Of a DNA stretch of 64,000 nt, positions 34,771 through 44,461 are shown piece after piece. Below the pieces are notes generated by a model that made no database searches, was not told where the DNA came from, and saw nothing but the letters and a program-made list of their open reading frames with translations. Each line of letters starts with the position of its first letter. Within the stretch, counting starts at the first letter, position 1. A program made the translations under genes and the position numbers. Origin of the DNA: an uncultured Bacillota bacterium (GTDB lineage Bacteria > Bacillota_I > Bacilli_A > RFN20 > CAG-826); NCBI GenBank assembly GCA_949293555.1, contig CASFDV010000002.1, forward strand, positions 170,210 to 234,209, given 5' to 3'.

Positions 34771-35859
34771 ATGGCCCGGGAAGACGACTACGCGGAGGAG
34801 GGCTATCCCCTCGCCCCGCTCCTCCTGAGGATCAGCGCCGCGGCGCTGGACGCGGTCTTTGCCTTCACGCTTTTCTTCCTTCTCGCCGTCTTCCTATATC
34901 CGCATGGCGGCTTCCCTACCTTGGGGAAGGCGATCGGGATGGAGGAGGACTGGGCGACGATCGAGCGCTACCTCGCCGCCTCCGGACTCATGGAGACGGA
35001 GGAGGCGGACGGGATTCTCGTCCCCACCCAGGACATCGTCTCCGACGACTGGGAGGACTACGAGAGGAGCATCCGTTCCTACTATTTCGACTACCAGCTT
35101 CTCGAGGACCCTTCCCTGAACCCGAACCCGCACCCGGAATGGGCGAGGGAGCGATGGTACAACGTGAACGTCCTCGGGCTTCCGGAAAGCGAGTCCGCGG
35201 TGAACGAATCCCCCTTGTTTTCCTTCGGCAGGGACGAGGAAGGGAACGCGGACCTCGACGTTCCCGCGGAACTGAGGCCCGGGCTTTTCGAGGAAGGGGA
35301 GGGGGGAGAGCCCGTCCTTGGGGAAGAGGCCGAGAAGGACCTTCTTTCCTTCTACCAGGAGCAGTACCGGATCGCCCAGGACAGGATCGTCGCCGAGGAG
35401 TTCTACCAGGCGCCCTATTCCCGTTACGAGACGGGGCATTTCCTGACTCTCGGGATCGCCCTTTCCATTCCCGTGCTCGTCTTCTATCTCGCGGTGCCCC
35501 TCCTTTCCCGGAACGGGGCGACGTTCGGGAAGATGATCTTCCGCCTGGGGCTCCTTCGCTACGACGGGATGCCCTTGCCGCGCCTCCTCATCGTCCCGCG
35601 GGCGATCCCTCTTCTCTTCAGCCTTCTGGGGGCGCTTCTCGCCAACGAAGTCATCGTCTCCGGCTCGATCCTCCTCCTCGTCTTCCTCATCAGCCTGACC
35701 ACCGGGCTCCTCACCCCCAAGAGGAGGGCACTCCACGACTACTGCGCGATGTCCGTCGTGACCAGGGCCTGGGCCAGCGAAAGGGCCCATGAGCCCGACT
35801 TCCTCGACATCGTCCGGAACGGACCTCCCGGGAAGGAGAATGAGGAAGATGGAAGGTAG
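34771..35859 (+). CDS. RDD-family membrane protein, second of three tandem homologues, 362 aa
   Basis: Same plan as its neighbours: a first helix around LLRISAAALDAVFAFTLFFL, a hydrophilic loop of about 170 residues containing WYNVNVLGLPES, a second helix FLTLGIALSIPVLVFYLAVP, the RDD motif GATFGKMIFRLGLLRYDGMP, two more helices and RALHDYCAMSVVT. The loop motif WYNVNVLGL recurs as WYNVNVIGL in the third gene, showing that loops are homologous between these two. It begins 3 bases after the first gene's stop. Function unknown. Confidence 0.85.
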   Translation: MAREDDYAEEGYPLAPLLLRISAAALDAVFAFTLFFLLAVFLYPHGGFPTLGKAIGMEEDWATIERYLAASGLMETEEADGILVPTQDIVSDDWEDYERSIRSYYFDYQLLEDPSLNPNPHPEWARERWYNVNVLGLPESESAVNESPLFSFGRDEEGNADLDVPAELRPGLFEEGEGGEPVLGEEAEKDLLSFYQEQYRIAQDRIVAEEFYQAPYSRYETGHFLTLGIALSIPVLVFYLAVPLLSRNGATFGKMIFRLGLLRYDGMPLPRLLIVPRAIPLLFSLLGALLANEVIVSGSILLLVFLISLTTGLLTPKRRALHDYCAMSVVTRAWASERAHEPDFLDIVRNGPPGKENEEDGR

Positions 35860-37024
35860 GAAGTACGTCGAGGCGCCTCTCCACAGGCGCTTCCTGGCCT
35901 CCCTCGCCGACCTCGCCCTCTTCCTTTTCGTCTTCCTCGGGATCTTCGCGATCTTCGAGGCGGCCTTCTCCGCGAGCGACTGGTACAAGGGGGCGCACCA
36001 AAGGACGGAGGCGCTCCTTTCCGAGTCTCTTCTCTTCGTCCAGGGCGAGGACGGGGAATGGGGCGCCCCGACGGGGGCCAAGGACTACCTCGCCTACCAG
36101 GACCTCCTCCTTTCCTACTATGAGGAAGGCATCCACGAGACCGTGCCCGAGGAAGCCCCCGACCTCAAGGGGAGAAGCCTCGCCTACTGGTACAACGTCA
36201 ACGTCATCGGCCTCGAGGACATCGACCGCGCCTTTGGTTACCTGGAGCTTCCGCCCCCTGCGAAGGAAAAGGGGAAGGAGCTCTTCCAGTGGCCCCTCCT
36301 TCCGGACGGGACGGTGGACAAGGGCGGCCTCGCCGTGCCCGCGGACAAGCTTTTCCAGAGCGGCTCGGCCTACGACGAGGAAGGGAACGCGCGCCCCCTC
36401 GCGAACCTGACGGAAGAGGGAAGGGAGGAGCTCCTCCTCTTCTTCTATGACGAAAGCGGGGCTTCCCCTTCCGTCTACTACAACGTCGCGGAATCCTTCC
36501 TCTCTTCCTCCCCCTACCAGTCGCTCCTCAACGAGGAGAAGGCGATCCGCAGGGCCTACCCGATGGCGATCGGGCTCGCCATCGCCTTCCCCCTCGTCTA
36601 CCTCCTGCCGGCACTTCTTTTCCGGAACGGGGAGACTATCGGCAAGAAGGCCCTGAAGATCGGCCTCGTCAACACGCTCGGCTACCAGGTGACGAGGCCG
36701 CAGATGTGCCTCCGGACGCTTCCTTCCTACTTCTTCGGGGCGATCATCCTCCTCTTCGTCCCCCAGGAGACGATCGCCCTCGCGGTCCTTCTTGGCGTCC
36801 TCTTCCTTTCCTACCTCCTCTCCCTCTTCACGAACGGCCACCGGGCGATCCACGACTACATCGGGGCGACGATCGCCGTCGACATGCGCTCGAGCTCGGT
36901 CTATCGCTCGCGGGCGGAGGAGGAGGCGGCCGAGGAACTCATCCGCAAGGCAGGCGAGGAGGGCGAGCGCCTCCTGGAGGCTGGCGAGAAGGCACTTGAA
37001 GAGGAGAGGAAGGAAGAGGGATAA
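35849..37024 (+). CDS. RDD-family membrane protein, third of three tandem homologues, 391 aa
   Basis: APLHRRFLASLADLALFLFV is the first RDD helix; a loop of about 190 residues with WYNVNVIGLEDIDRA follows; then MAIGLAIAFPLVYLLPALLF, GETIGKKALKIGLVNTLGYQ, two more helices and RAIHDYIGATIAVD. A charged C-terminal tail of about 50 residues is helical. The start is at ATG 35849 with AGGAG ten bases upstream; ATG 35840 in the same frame is possible. It overlaps the end of the second gene by 11 bases, so the three genes form one transcript. Confidence 0.83.
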   Translation: MEGRKYVEAPLHRRFLASLADLALFLFVFLGIFAIFEAAFSASDWYKGAHQRTEALLSESLLFVQGEDGEWGAPTGAKDYLAYQDLLLSYYEEGIHETVPEEAPDLKGRSLAYWYNVNVIGLEDIDRAFGYLELPPPAKEKGKELFQWPLLPDGTVDKGGLAVPADKLFQSGSAYDEEGNARPLANLTEEGREELLLFFYDESGASPSVYYNVAESFLSSSPYQSLLNEEKAIRRAYPMAIGLAIAFPLVYLLPALLFRNGETIGKKALKIGLVNTLGYQVTRPQMCLRTLPSYFFGAIILLFVPQETIALAVLLGVLFLSYLLSLFTNGHRAIHDYIGATIAVDMRSSSVYRSRAEEEAAEELIRKAGEEGERLLEAGEKALEEERKEEG

Positions 37025-37086
37025 TTCCGATTACATCTTAAAGAATCGCGCGCGTGGAAAGCACTTCACGAGCAAGAGGGGGCTTG

Positions 37087-37115
37087 TTGTCGCACCCTCT
37101 CTCCCGTGCTATCCT
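37087..37115 (+). promoter_or_regulatory. Promoter of the nuclease-linked ABC operon
   Basis: TTGTCG (37087-37092), 17 bases, TATCCT (37110-37115), 40 bases before the ATG, which has its own SD CCAGGAGGAACAGG. Confidence 0.5.
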
Positions 37116-37154
37116 CGCTCTGACTGAAGAGGTCGCGATTCCAGGAGGAACAGG

Positions 37155-39116
37155 ATGGAAGTCAAGATCGAAGAGCTCTCCAAGGTCTTCCGGAGCCACA
37201 AGGGCTCCCACATGACCGCGGTCGACCGCATGTCGTTTACGATTCCGGACGGCAAGCTGGTCGGTCTCCTCGGCCCCTCGGGATGCGGCAAGTCCACGAC
37301 GCTCTACATGATCGCCGGACTTCATAAGCCGACCGGGGGGCATATTTATTTCGGGGAGGAGGAAGTCACCAACGTCCCGCCGGAGAACCGCGGGATCGGC
37401 CTCGTCTTCCAGAACTACGCCCTCTACCCCCACTTCTCCGTCCAGCAGAACATCACCTTCCCGCTCGACAACGTCCGCCTTCCCGGCGCCTACGGGAACG
37501 AGCAGGACGCCGTGAGGAGCGCGAAGGACGCCCTTTCCGAGCTTTCCCTCAAGATCAGGAGGGACAGGATGGCCCTGGGGAAGTATGAGAAGATGGAAGG
37601 GGAAGGGACCCTCGCCACCGAGGAGGAGATCGAGTCCCTCAGGAACGACCTCGAGAGCAAGAAGGCCGCGCTCGACGAGGAGCGGGACGTCTACTCCATC
37701 AAGGCCAAGGCCGCCTCGGAACGGAGGAGGGAGCGCCTTCACCGGAAGCACGTCGCTTCCGCGGAAAAGGACGTCCTCCGCGGGGAGAAGACGCTCCTCG
37801 TCCTTGAGAAGGAGCATGCCGACGAGCGCGACATCGAGCTCACGAAGGAAGATAACGCCAGGCGCCAGGCCGCCCTCGACAAGGTGCGCTCGGAGCACGA
37901 GGCGCTCGAAAGGAATGCCCAGGAGGCCGAGAACGCCTACGCCGAGCTGAAGGCCCGCAGCCCCGAGCAGGCCTCGGGGAAGGCATACCGCCTCGCCCTC
38001 AAGGCGTTCAAGGAGGCCGGGAAGAAGCTCCGGTCCAGGGAGCGTCCCGTCCGCGAGCTCGCGCGCATCCGCGAGGAAGCGCCTCTCGACGAGGAGAGGA
38101 AGGTCGAGCTCGAGTCCCGGCTCCACGAGGCCGAGGAGGCGCTCGAGGCCGCCAAGACCGCCTTCGAGGAACTGAAGAAGAGCAACCCGCGCCAGGCGAA
38201 GATCGCCAACAAGAAGCGCCTCTCCCAGAGCGAGAAGACGGCGATCGCCCACGAGATGGCGAAGATCGTCGACATCGAGCCCTACCTCGCGAGGAAGCCG
38301 AAGGAGCTCTCCGGCGGCCAGCAGCAGCGCGTCGCCATCGCCCGCGCCCTCGCGAAGAAGCCGTCCGTGCTCCTCCTCGACGAGCCGCTCTCGAACCTCG
38401 ACGCACGCCTCCGCCTCCAGACGAGGGAGGAGATCAAGCGCATCCAGCGCTCGACGGGCATCACCACCGTCTTCGTCACCCACGACCAGGAGGAGGCGAT
38501 GTCGATCAGCGACGTCATCGTCGTCATGAAGCTTGGCATCATCCAGCAGATCGGGAAGCCCCAGGACGTCTACGACGAGCCGGCGAACCTCTTCGTCGCG
38601 AAGTTCCTCGGCTCGCCCGCGATCAATGTCTTTGACGGCGAGATCAAGGACGGGAAGCTTTACCTGAACGGCGTCCTCTTCGACGAGGACGAGTGCTACG
38701 GGAAGCCTTACCGCAAGACCGTCTACGACGGGAAGGCGCTCACCCTCGACGACGTCGCCGAGAAGAACGTCGACGCCGGGGTCGACATCGAGGAGAACCC
38801 CGAGGTCGCCCTCCAGACCGTCCCGAGCCACGTCGAGGAGGTTCATGACCGTCCCGTCAAGATCGCCGTCCGCCCCGAGGCCTTCGGGCTCGCCGCCCCC
38901 GCCGCCAAGCGCGGGGTCGTCCCCGTCGCCGTCGAGATGATCCAGCACATCGGGCGCGACATCTCGATCGTCGGCGAGGTCAAGGAGCAGCCGGGGAACG
39001 GCGTCAAGGTCATCATCCCGAGCGAACTCCGCGAGAAAGTCGGCGGCAAGGAGGAGATCCGTCTCCTCGCCAAGCGCTTCTACGTCTTCGAGGAAGAGGG
39101 GGAGAGGATCAAGTGA
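37155..39116 (+). CDS. UgpC/MsmK-type ABC ATPase with giant coiled-coil insertion, 653 aa
   Basis: Walker [21 protein letters not shown] and Q-loop [20 protein letters not shown] lie in the first 110 residues. Then about 270 residues rich in Glu, Lys, Arg and Ala (for example [20 protein letters not shown]) intervene before [20 protein letters not shown], where the normal helical subdomain resumes; signature [15 protein letters not shown], Walker [16 protein letters not shown] and switch [13 protein letters not shown] follow. All catalytic parts are intact, so the insertion is tolerated and probably functional. Family members without it are about 370 aa. The long heptad-like helices suggest a protruding coiled coil in the helical subdomain that faces the permease or a partner. 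Mycoplasma homologues beside membrane nucleases carry an insertion in a similar place. Confidence 0.92.
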   Translation: MEVKIEELSKVFRSHKGSHMTAVDRMSFTIPDGKLVGLLGPSGCGKSTTLYMIAGLHKPTGGHIYFGEEEVTNVPPENRGIGLVFQNYALYPHFSVQQNITFPLDNVRLPGAYGNEQDAVRSAKDALSELSLKIRRDRMALGKYEKMEGEGTLATEEEIESLRNDLESKKAALDEERDVYSIKAKAASERRRERLHRKHVASAEKDVLRGEKTLLVLEKEHADERDIELTKEDNARRQAALDKVRSEHEALERNAQEAENAYAELKARSPEQASGKAYRLALKAFKEAGKKLRSRERPVRELARIREEAPLDEERKVELESRLHEAEEALEAAKTAFEELKKSNPRQAKIANKKRLSQSEKTAIAHEMAKIVDIEPYLARKPKELSGGQQQRVAIARALAKKPSVLLLDEPLSNLDARLRLQTREEIKRIQRSTGITTVFVTHDQEEAMSISDVIVVMKLGIIQQIGKPQDVYDEPANLFVAKFLGSPAINVFDGEIKDGKLYLNGVLFDEDECYGKPYRKTVYDGKALTLDDVAEKNVDAGVDIEENPEVALQTVPSHVEEVHDRPVKIAVRPEAFGLAAPAAKRGVVPVAVEMIQHIGRDISIVGEVKEQPGNGVKVIIPSELREKVGGKEEIRLLAKRFYVFEEEGERIK

Positions 39117-40189
39117 GCCTAGCTGCCAGCCCCCGGGCGAATCTCAAGGAGAACATCCGCTACGCCTTCAGCCGGCCGACGCCGGCGATGGAGCGCGAGC
39201 ACGAGGAGATGGTCATCCGCTCCACCCTTTCGGTGAAGCGCGCCTCGCGCCTGAGGATCGGGGAGGCGGGGAAGGCGTGGATCGCGCTCATCCCAGCGCT
39301 CATCTTCCTCACCTTCTTCATGATCTACCCGATCATCAACTCCTTCCTCATGTCCTTCTTCGAGAAGTTCACCTTCGTCGGAGGGACGAACACCTCCTTC
39401 GTCATCACCAACGTCATCGCCGCGCTCCAGAACTCGCGCGTGAAGGACCCGGTCTTCGGCTTCGGGAACTACGTCAACGTCCTGAACGACAACCTCTTCA
39501 CCAAGGCGCTCGGAAACACGGCGCTCATGGTCGTCTTCAGCGTTCCCCTGACGATCATCATCGGGCTTCTCATCGCCGTCGCCCTCTATTCCATCAAGCC
39601 TTTGCAGGGATTCTTCCAGACGGTCTTCTTCCTTCCCTACGTGACGAACACGATCGCCCTGGGCATGGTGTTCCAGACGATCTTCTCCAGGGGCGGCCTC
39701 TTCAACGCGATGTTCGGCCTCGGGGACGTGGCGTGGATCGACGTCACCGCCAACCGCTGGTCGATGTTCTTCGTCCTCGTCGTCTACGCGATCTGGAACG
39801 GCCTCGCCTTCAAGATCCTCGTCTTCATGTCGGGGCTCGCCTCGATCGACCGCCAGTACTACGACGCGGCCCGGATCGACGGGGCGAAGCGCTCCACCAT
39901 CCTCCGCCGCATCACCATCCCCCTCCTCAGCCCGCAGATCCTCTACATCACGATCACGAGCTTCATCGGCGCCTTCAAGGCTTACACCGAGGTCATGTCG
40001 ATCTTCGGCGGGAACAACGACTTCGGCGGCACGACCAAGCAGGAATGGATCACCGTCGTCGGCTACATCTACACCTACATCGACAGCGCCCCCGACCGCG
40101 CGGCGGCCGGGTCGATGGTGCTCCTCGTCATCATCCTCCTCATCACCCTCGTCCAGATGGTGGTGAGCAAGAAGAGGGTCCACTACTAG
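39113..40189 (+). CDS. ABC transporter permease, MalF/UgpA type, 358 aa
   Basis: Starts with GTG in a GTGA overlap with the ATPase stop. About 60 polar residues precede the first helix [23 protein letters not shown] loop [20 protein letters not shown]. Typical six-helix core. The polar N-terminal extension is longer than usual and could contact the ATPase insertion; that is conjecture. An ATG inside (EREHEEM) is an alternative, shorter start. Confidence 0.92.
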   Translation: MSLAASPRANLKENIRYAFSRPTPAMEREHEEMVIRSTLSVKRASRLRIGEAGKAWIALIPALIFLTFFMIYPIINSFLMSFFEKFTFVGGTNTSFVITNVIAALQNSRVKDPVFGFGNYVNVLNDNLFTKALGNTALMVVFSVPLTIIIGLLIAVALYSIKPLQGFFQTVFFLPYVTNTIALGMVFQTIFSRGGLFNAMFGLGDVAWIDVTANRWSMFFVLVVYAIWNGLAFKILVFMSGLASIDRQYYDAARIDGAKRSTILRRITIPLLSPQILYITITSFIGAFKAYTEVMSIFGGNNDFGGTTKQEWITVVGYIYTYIDSAPDRAAAGSMVLLVIILLITLVQMVVSKKRVHY

Positions 40190-40200
40190 GAGGGAACGAG

Positions 40201-41184
40201 ATGGCAGCGCACGAGACCTACTTCGCCACGACGAAGCAGCTGCGGCTATACAAGGCCAAGCAAATCCTCCACAACGTCCTCGTCTATGGCTTCCTTACGC
40301 TCGTGGGGATCTTCATCGTCATCCCCTTCCTCTACATGATCATCGCGAGCTTCCGGAACCCGACCGCCTTCGACCAGGAGGACGCCTTCCACATGTTCGT
40401 CCTCTTCCCGAACTGGTGGAACGACAGCCTCCTCCAGCCCAACTACACGCTGGACAACTACATCACCGTCTTCACCTACCGGGGCGCGAGCGGCCATTCG
40501 ATCAACTTCGGGCTCTACTACGCGAACACCCTGTTCGTCTCCGCCGTCTCGACCATCTTCACCATCGCGACCTCGGTCCTCGCCGCCTTTGCCTTCGCGC
40601 GCTGCGAGTTCAAGGGGAAGAACCTTCTCTTCACCATCCTCCTGGCCACGATGATGATCCCGGGCGAGATGATGGTCATCACCAACTACCAGACGGTCAA
40701 GATCATCGGCTGGGAGAACACGTATAGCGCCCTGATATTCGTCCACGGCGTCTCCGTCTTCTACATCTTCTACCTCCGCCAGACCTTCCAGCAGATCCCC
40801 AACGAGCTCTTCCTCGCCGCGAAGGTGGACGGCTACGGCCACTTCCGCTACCTCTGGAGAGTCATGATCCCCATCGCCTCCCCGACGATCCTGACGATCG
40901 CCATCCTCTCCCTCATGGGCGCCTGGAACGCCTACGTGTGGCCGAACCTCGTCGCCTCCGGCACTTACAAGAACGCCTGGATGTTCGGGATGAAGGAGGG
41001 CTGGTCGATGTGGCTGGTGTCCAACGGCCTCATGAACCTCTTCTCCAACACCGACACGGGCCTCGACCACCAGACGGTCCGCATCGCCGGCTCCGTCATC
41101 GTCACCGCGCCTCTCTTCCTCTTCTTCCTCATCTTCCGGAAGTACATCATGCGCGGCATCTCGCGCTCGGGCATCAAGGGATAG
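40201..41184 (+). CDS. ABC transporter permease, MalG/UgpE type, 327 aa
   Basis: Partner permease. FLTLVGIFIVIPFLYMIIAS is the first helix, TILLATMMIPGEMMVITNYQ a conserved helix, AAKVDGYGHFRYLWRVMIPI the EAA loop, and it ends FRKYIMRGISRSGIKG. SD AGGAGGG at 40187-40193. It lies 11 bases after the first permease. Confidence 0.93.
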   Translation: MAAHETYFATTKQLRLYKAKQILHNVLVYGFLTLVGIFIVIPFLYMIIASFRNPTAFDQEDAFHMFVLFPNWWNDSLLQPNYTLDNYITVFTYRGASGHSINFGLYYANTLFVSAVSTIFTIATSVLAAFAFARCEFKGKNLLFTILLATMMIPGEMMVITNYQTVKIIGWENTYSALIFVHGVSVFYIFYLRQTFQQIPNELFLAAKVDGYGHFRYLWRVMIPIASPTILTIAILSLMGAWNAYVWPNLVASGTYKNAWMFGMKEGWSMWLVSNGLMNLFSNTDTGLDHQTVRIAGSVIVTAPLFLFFLIFRKYIMRGISRSGIKG

Positions 41185-41203
41185 CCCGAAGAACTTGGCC
41201 AAA

Positions 41204-41221
41204 CGGGACATCGGAGTCCCG
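41204..41221 (+). promoter_or_regulatory. Intercistronic hairpin before the first binding-protein gene
   Basis: CGGGAC (41204-41209) and GTCCCG (41216-41221) with a 6-base loop, not followed by T residues. The SD AGAAAGGA lies just after it. Such hairpins can protect or partly end transcripts, allowing more binding protein than permease. Confidence 0.45.
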
Positions 41222-41248
41222 CGGCAATATCTAGAAAGGACAAGAAAC

Positions 41249-42883
41249 ATGCAGAAGAAAGCCTTCTCTCTTCTCGCCTTCTCCGCCATCGCCATCGCGG
41301 CCGGGGCCGGGCTGAGCTCCTGCGGAGCCCCTTCCACGGGCGCCGACTACCTCCCGGACATGGGCGTGGACACCCGCGGGGTCGAGATCACCTTCTGGAC
41401 CGGCTTCGGGGACACCGTCTCCGGGCAGCTCAACCAGGTGATCGAGGACTTCGAGGAAGCGACGGGGATCGTCGTGAACCACGAGTCCATCCAGGGCGGC
41501 TACGACGGGCTCGCCAAGCAGATCAACCTGAGCGCCTCCAGCGACACCTACCCGAACGTCGCCGTCGGCTACCCCGACCACATGGCCTCCTACCGCGACT
41601 CCGACATCATCATGAGGCTCGACCAGTTCATCGAGCACGACGGGGAGATCCCGGCCACCCGGACGGGCACCGCCGCGGACCCGAACGCCGAGGGCACCTT
41701 CGAGGAGCTTCCGGCCTTCGACTACGACGACTTCTTCCAGGACTACAAGATCGAGAACGAGTCCCTTGAGTACAAGGAGGACGGGACGGGCTACATCCTC
41801 GGCGTCCCCTTCAACAAGTCGACCGAGGTCATGGTGTATAACGCCACCTTCTTCGAGAACCCGCTCATCATCGAGGCCGGCATCAAGCTCCCCGAGACCT
41901 GGGACGAGGTCCTGACCGAGGGGAAGGAGATCATCTCCTGGATCAAGGGCAAGGACGGCTTCGGCAAGATCATCATGGCCGACGGCACCGTCTACGAGGA
42001 CATGAAGGACGTCCCGACCCACGAGGACCCCACCCATCCCGGCACCATGCTGACCGACCCGATCCTCCTCAACCTCGACAACGTCGCCGAGGATAGCTTC
42101 TACCCCCTCTCCTACGACTCCCAGGCGAACTTCTTCATCACCGCGGTCCGCCAGTGGGGCGGTGCCTACACCGAGGTCGACCCCGTCACCCTCGAGGGCA
42201 AGATCGTCTTCGATAACGACGGGACGAAGGCCGCCCTCACCAAGCTCAACGAGCTTTACGAGGCCCACGTCCTCGGCATCCCGGCGAGCTTCGGCGAGAG
42301 CAGCTACTGCAGCGCCCACTACAAGGTCAACGAGTCGCTCATGAACGTCGGCAGCTCCGCCGGCGTCAACAACTGCGCCGCCGCCCCGGCCTTCGACAGC
42401 AAGATCGCCCCGGTTCCCTATAACAGCGCCGACAGCAAGTTCGTCATCTCCCAGGGGACGAACCTCATCCTCTTCAAGGCCCACTCCGGCGACGAGGAGC
42501 TGAACGACAAGCAGCTGGTCGCCTCCTGGAAGCTCCTCAAGTACCTTTCCCAGGTGGGGAACGGCAAGTTCGCGATGCTTTCCGGCTACTTCCCGACCTG
42601 CGAGACCGCGCAGCAGGACGATGGCTACCAGGAGTTCATGAACGCCGAGCCGGGGAAGGGCGAGACCGAGGCCTACACCCTCCAGCGCTACGCCGCCCAG
42701 GTGAACAACAACGTCTACATGGACGAGGACGAGGCCTGGACGAAGTTCGTCGACCCGGGCTTCAGCGGCTCCTCCTTCATCCGCCAGAGGGTGGACACCA
42801 TCACCGGGCAGGTGTTCATCGACGGCAAGAGCCCCGATGAGGTCATCCGCACGATCTACAACGACCTCCGCGACTACCAGTGA
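41249..42883 (+). CDS. ABC substrate-binding lipoprotein, 544 aa
   Basis: Signal peptide MQKKAFSLLAFSAIAIAAGA with lipobox LSSC. Solute-binding protein family 1: ITFWTGFGDTVSGQLNQVIE, FEEATGIVVNHESIQGG, YPNVAVGYPDHMASY and LGVPFNKSTEVMVYNATFF. Longer than sugar-binding proteins (about 420 aa). Start ATG 41249 with AGAAAGGA; the frame is open upstream but without homology. It has a paralogue immediately downstream that shares the FWTGFGD, YPDHMA and PFNKSTE motifs. Confidence 0.92.
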   Translation: MQKKAFSLLAFSAIAIAAGAGLSSCGAPSTGADYLPDMGVDTRGVEITFWTGFGDTVSGQLNQVIEDFEEATGIVVNHESIQGGYDGLAKQINLSASSDTYPNVAVGYPDHMASYRDSDIIMRLDQFIEHDGEIPATRTGTAADPNAEGTFEELPAFDYDDFFQDYKIENESLEYKEDGTGYILGVPFNKSTEVMVYNATFFENPLIIEAGIKLPETWDEVLTEGKEIISWIKGKDGFGKIIMADGTVYEDMKDVPTHEDPTHPGTMLTDPILLNLDNVAEDSFYPLSYDSQANFFITAVRQWGGAYTEVDPVTLEGKIVFDNDGTKAALTKLNELYEAHVLGIPASFGESSYCSAHYKVNESLMNVGSSAGVNNCAAAPAFDSKIAPVPYNSADSKFVISQGTNLILFKAHSGDEELNDKQLVASWKLLKYLSQVGNGKFAMLSGYFPTCETAQQDDGYQEFMNAEPGKGETEAYTLQRYAAQVNNNVYMDEDEAWTKFVDPGFSGSSFIRQRVDTITGQVFIDGKSPDEVIRTIYNDLRDYQ

Positions 42884-42891
42884 GGAAACGA

Positions 42892-44457
42892 ATGAACAAG
42901 AAGAAACTCACGCTGGCGCTCCCGCTCCTCCTCGCCGCCTCGATCGCCGGGGGCTCCCTTTCCTCCTGCTCCCTGGGGGACGGGGTCGACCCCTACTCCG
43001 TCGACGTGAACATGGAGATTCCGGAAGGCACCACCATCCAGTTCTGGACCGGCTTCGGCGACGACATCAGCGGTCCTCTCCAGGAGCTCCTCGCCCAGTT
43101 CACCGACGAGACGGGGATCGTGGTGGAGTACGAGAGCAAGAGCGGCTACGACAGCCTCAAGCAGAACATCGGCCTTTCCGCCTCCTCGAGGAGCTACCCG
43201 CACCTCGCGCTCGCCTACCCCGACCACATGGCCGACTACGTGATGCGCGACATCATCGTCCGGCTCGACTACTACGTGGAGACCGACGAGGGAGAGGACA
43301 AGATCACCCCGGACGACTTCTACGAGGACTACATGGTCGAGAACTACGAGGTCGAGTTCGACGAGGAGGGCGAGCCCTACCTCATGGGCATCCCCTTCAA
43401 CAAGTCGACCGAGGCGATGACCTACAACAAGACCTTCTTCGAGTGGGCCGCCAAGCTCGACCCCTCGATCCACGTCCCCGCGACCTGGGACGAGGTCCGC
43501 TCCGTGGGGCACGCGATCAACGACCTTCTTGAGAAGGGGACCGCCGCCTCGGGGAACAGCACCTACTTCGGCAAGATCGCCGGGCCGGAGGGAGAGACGT
43601 ACAGCACGTGGGAGGAGGTGAACGCCGCTGGCCTCGCCCAGGGCGACGTCCTCGACTTCCGCCTCGTGACCGCCGAGCTCTTCCATCCCCTCGGCTACGA
43701 CTCCGGGGCGAACTTCTTCATCACCATGGTCCGCCAGTGGGGCGGGGAGTACACCGGGATCGACGAGGAGACCCGCGAGGGCTACGTCGCCTTCGACTCC
43801 GACGTCGTGAAGGAGGCCCTCGCCTACTTCAAGACGCTCCACGAGGAGGACGTCGTCGCGATCCCCGCCGACTTCGGCGAGACTTCCTACTGCTCCGGCC
43901 CCTTCACCGAGCTCCAGTCGGTCATGAACATCGGCTCCACCGCCGGGACCGCCCATAGCGTCCCCGCGGCCGCCCGCTTCGTCACCGACGTCGCCCCCGT
44001 CCCCTACAAGGACGCGGAGCACATGTACGTCATCTCCCAGGGGACGAACCTCGTCCTCCTCGACAAGGGGACGGAAGAGGAGCGCGCCGCCGCCTGGAAG
44101 CTCCTCAAATGGCTGACCAAGTGGCATAACGGCGAGTTCTGCGCCGAGACGGGCTACTTCCCGAGCTGCGAGTACAGCGAGAAGTCCGCGGCCTACCAGG
44201 AGTTCCTGACCAGGGAGCCCCAGAACTACGCCGACTACGTCGCCCAGTCGACCTCGCTCGTGAACAGCGAGCACTACATCAACCCGGAGAAGGGCTGGAC
44301 GAAGTTCGTCGACACCCCCTTCGTCGGAAGCTCGATCGTCCGCGATTCGGTCGACGCCATCATGCAGATGCTCTTCTTCGGCGAGGGGGCGACCCCGGAG
44401 TCGGTCATCCAGGACCGCTACCAGGACATCCGCGCCGCCGGCATCGAAACGAGGTGA
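42892..44457 (+). CDS. Second ABC substrate-binding lipoprotein, 521 aa
   Basis: Paralogue of the preceding protein: IQFWTGFGDDISGPLQELLA, YPHLALAYPDHMADYVMRD, LMGIPFNKSTEAMTYNKTFF, and FFITMVRQWGGEYTGIDEET. Lipobox SSC after a 25-residue signal peptide. It begins 8 bases after the first gene's stop with GAGGAAACGA as weak SD. Two adjacent binding proteins for one permease pair suggest either a broadened substrate range or successive capture of related ligands. The next gene, a nuclease lipoprotein, begins 4 bases later. Confidence 0.92.
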   Translation: MNKKKLTLALPLLLAASIAGGSLSSCSLGDGVDPYSVDVNMEIPEGTTIQFWTGFGDDISGPLQELLAQFTDETGIVVEYESKSGYDSLKQNIGLSASSRSYPHLALAYPDHMADYVMRDIIVRLDYYVETDEGEDKITPDDFYEDYMVENYEVEFDEEGEPYLMGIPFNKSTEAMTYNKTFFEWAAKLDPSIHVPATWDEVRSVGHAINDLLEKGTAASGNSTYFGKIAGPEGETYSTWEEVNAAGLAQGDVLDFRLVTAELFHPLGYDSGANFFITMVRQWGGEYTGIDEETREGYVAFDSDVVKEALAYFKTLHEEDVVAIPADFGETSYCSGPFTELQSVMNIGSTAGTAHSVPAAARFVTDVAPVPYKDAEHMYVISQGTNLVLLDKGTEEERAAAWKLLKWLTKWHNGEFCAETGYFPSCEYSEKSAAYQEFLTREPQNYADYVAQSTSLVNSEHYINPEKGWTKFVDTPFVGSSIVRDSVDAIMQMLFFGEGATPESVIQDRYQDIRAAGIETR

Positions 44458-44461
44458 GAAC

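Noticed and set aside
36990-37150. Terminator between the RDD genes and the ABC operon
   Set aside because: Only weak, interrupted pairings (AGAGGG...CCCTCT, CGTG...CACG) and no T-run; not strong enough to call.
37155-44457. Plain annotation of this ABC set as a glycerol-3-phosphate or maltose importer
   Set aside because: Family names UgpC/MsmK describe the fold, not the cargo. The co-transcribed nuclease and OB-fold lipoproteins argue against a simple sugar label.
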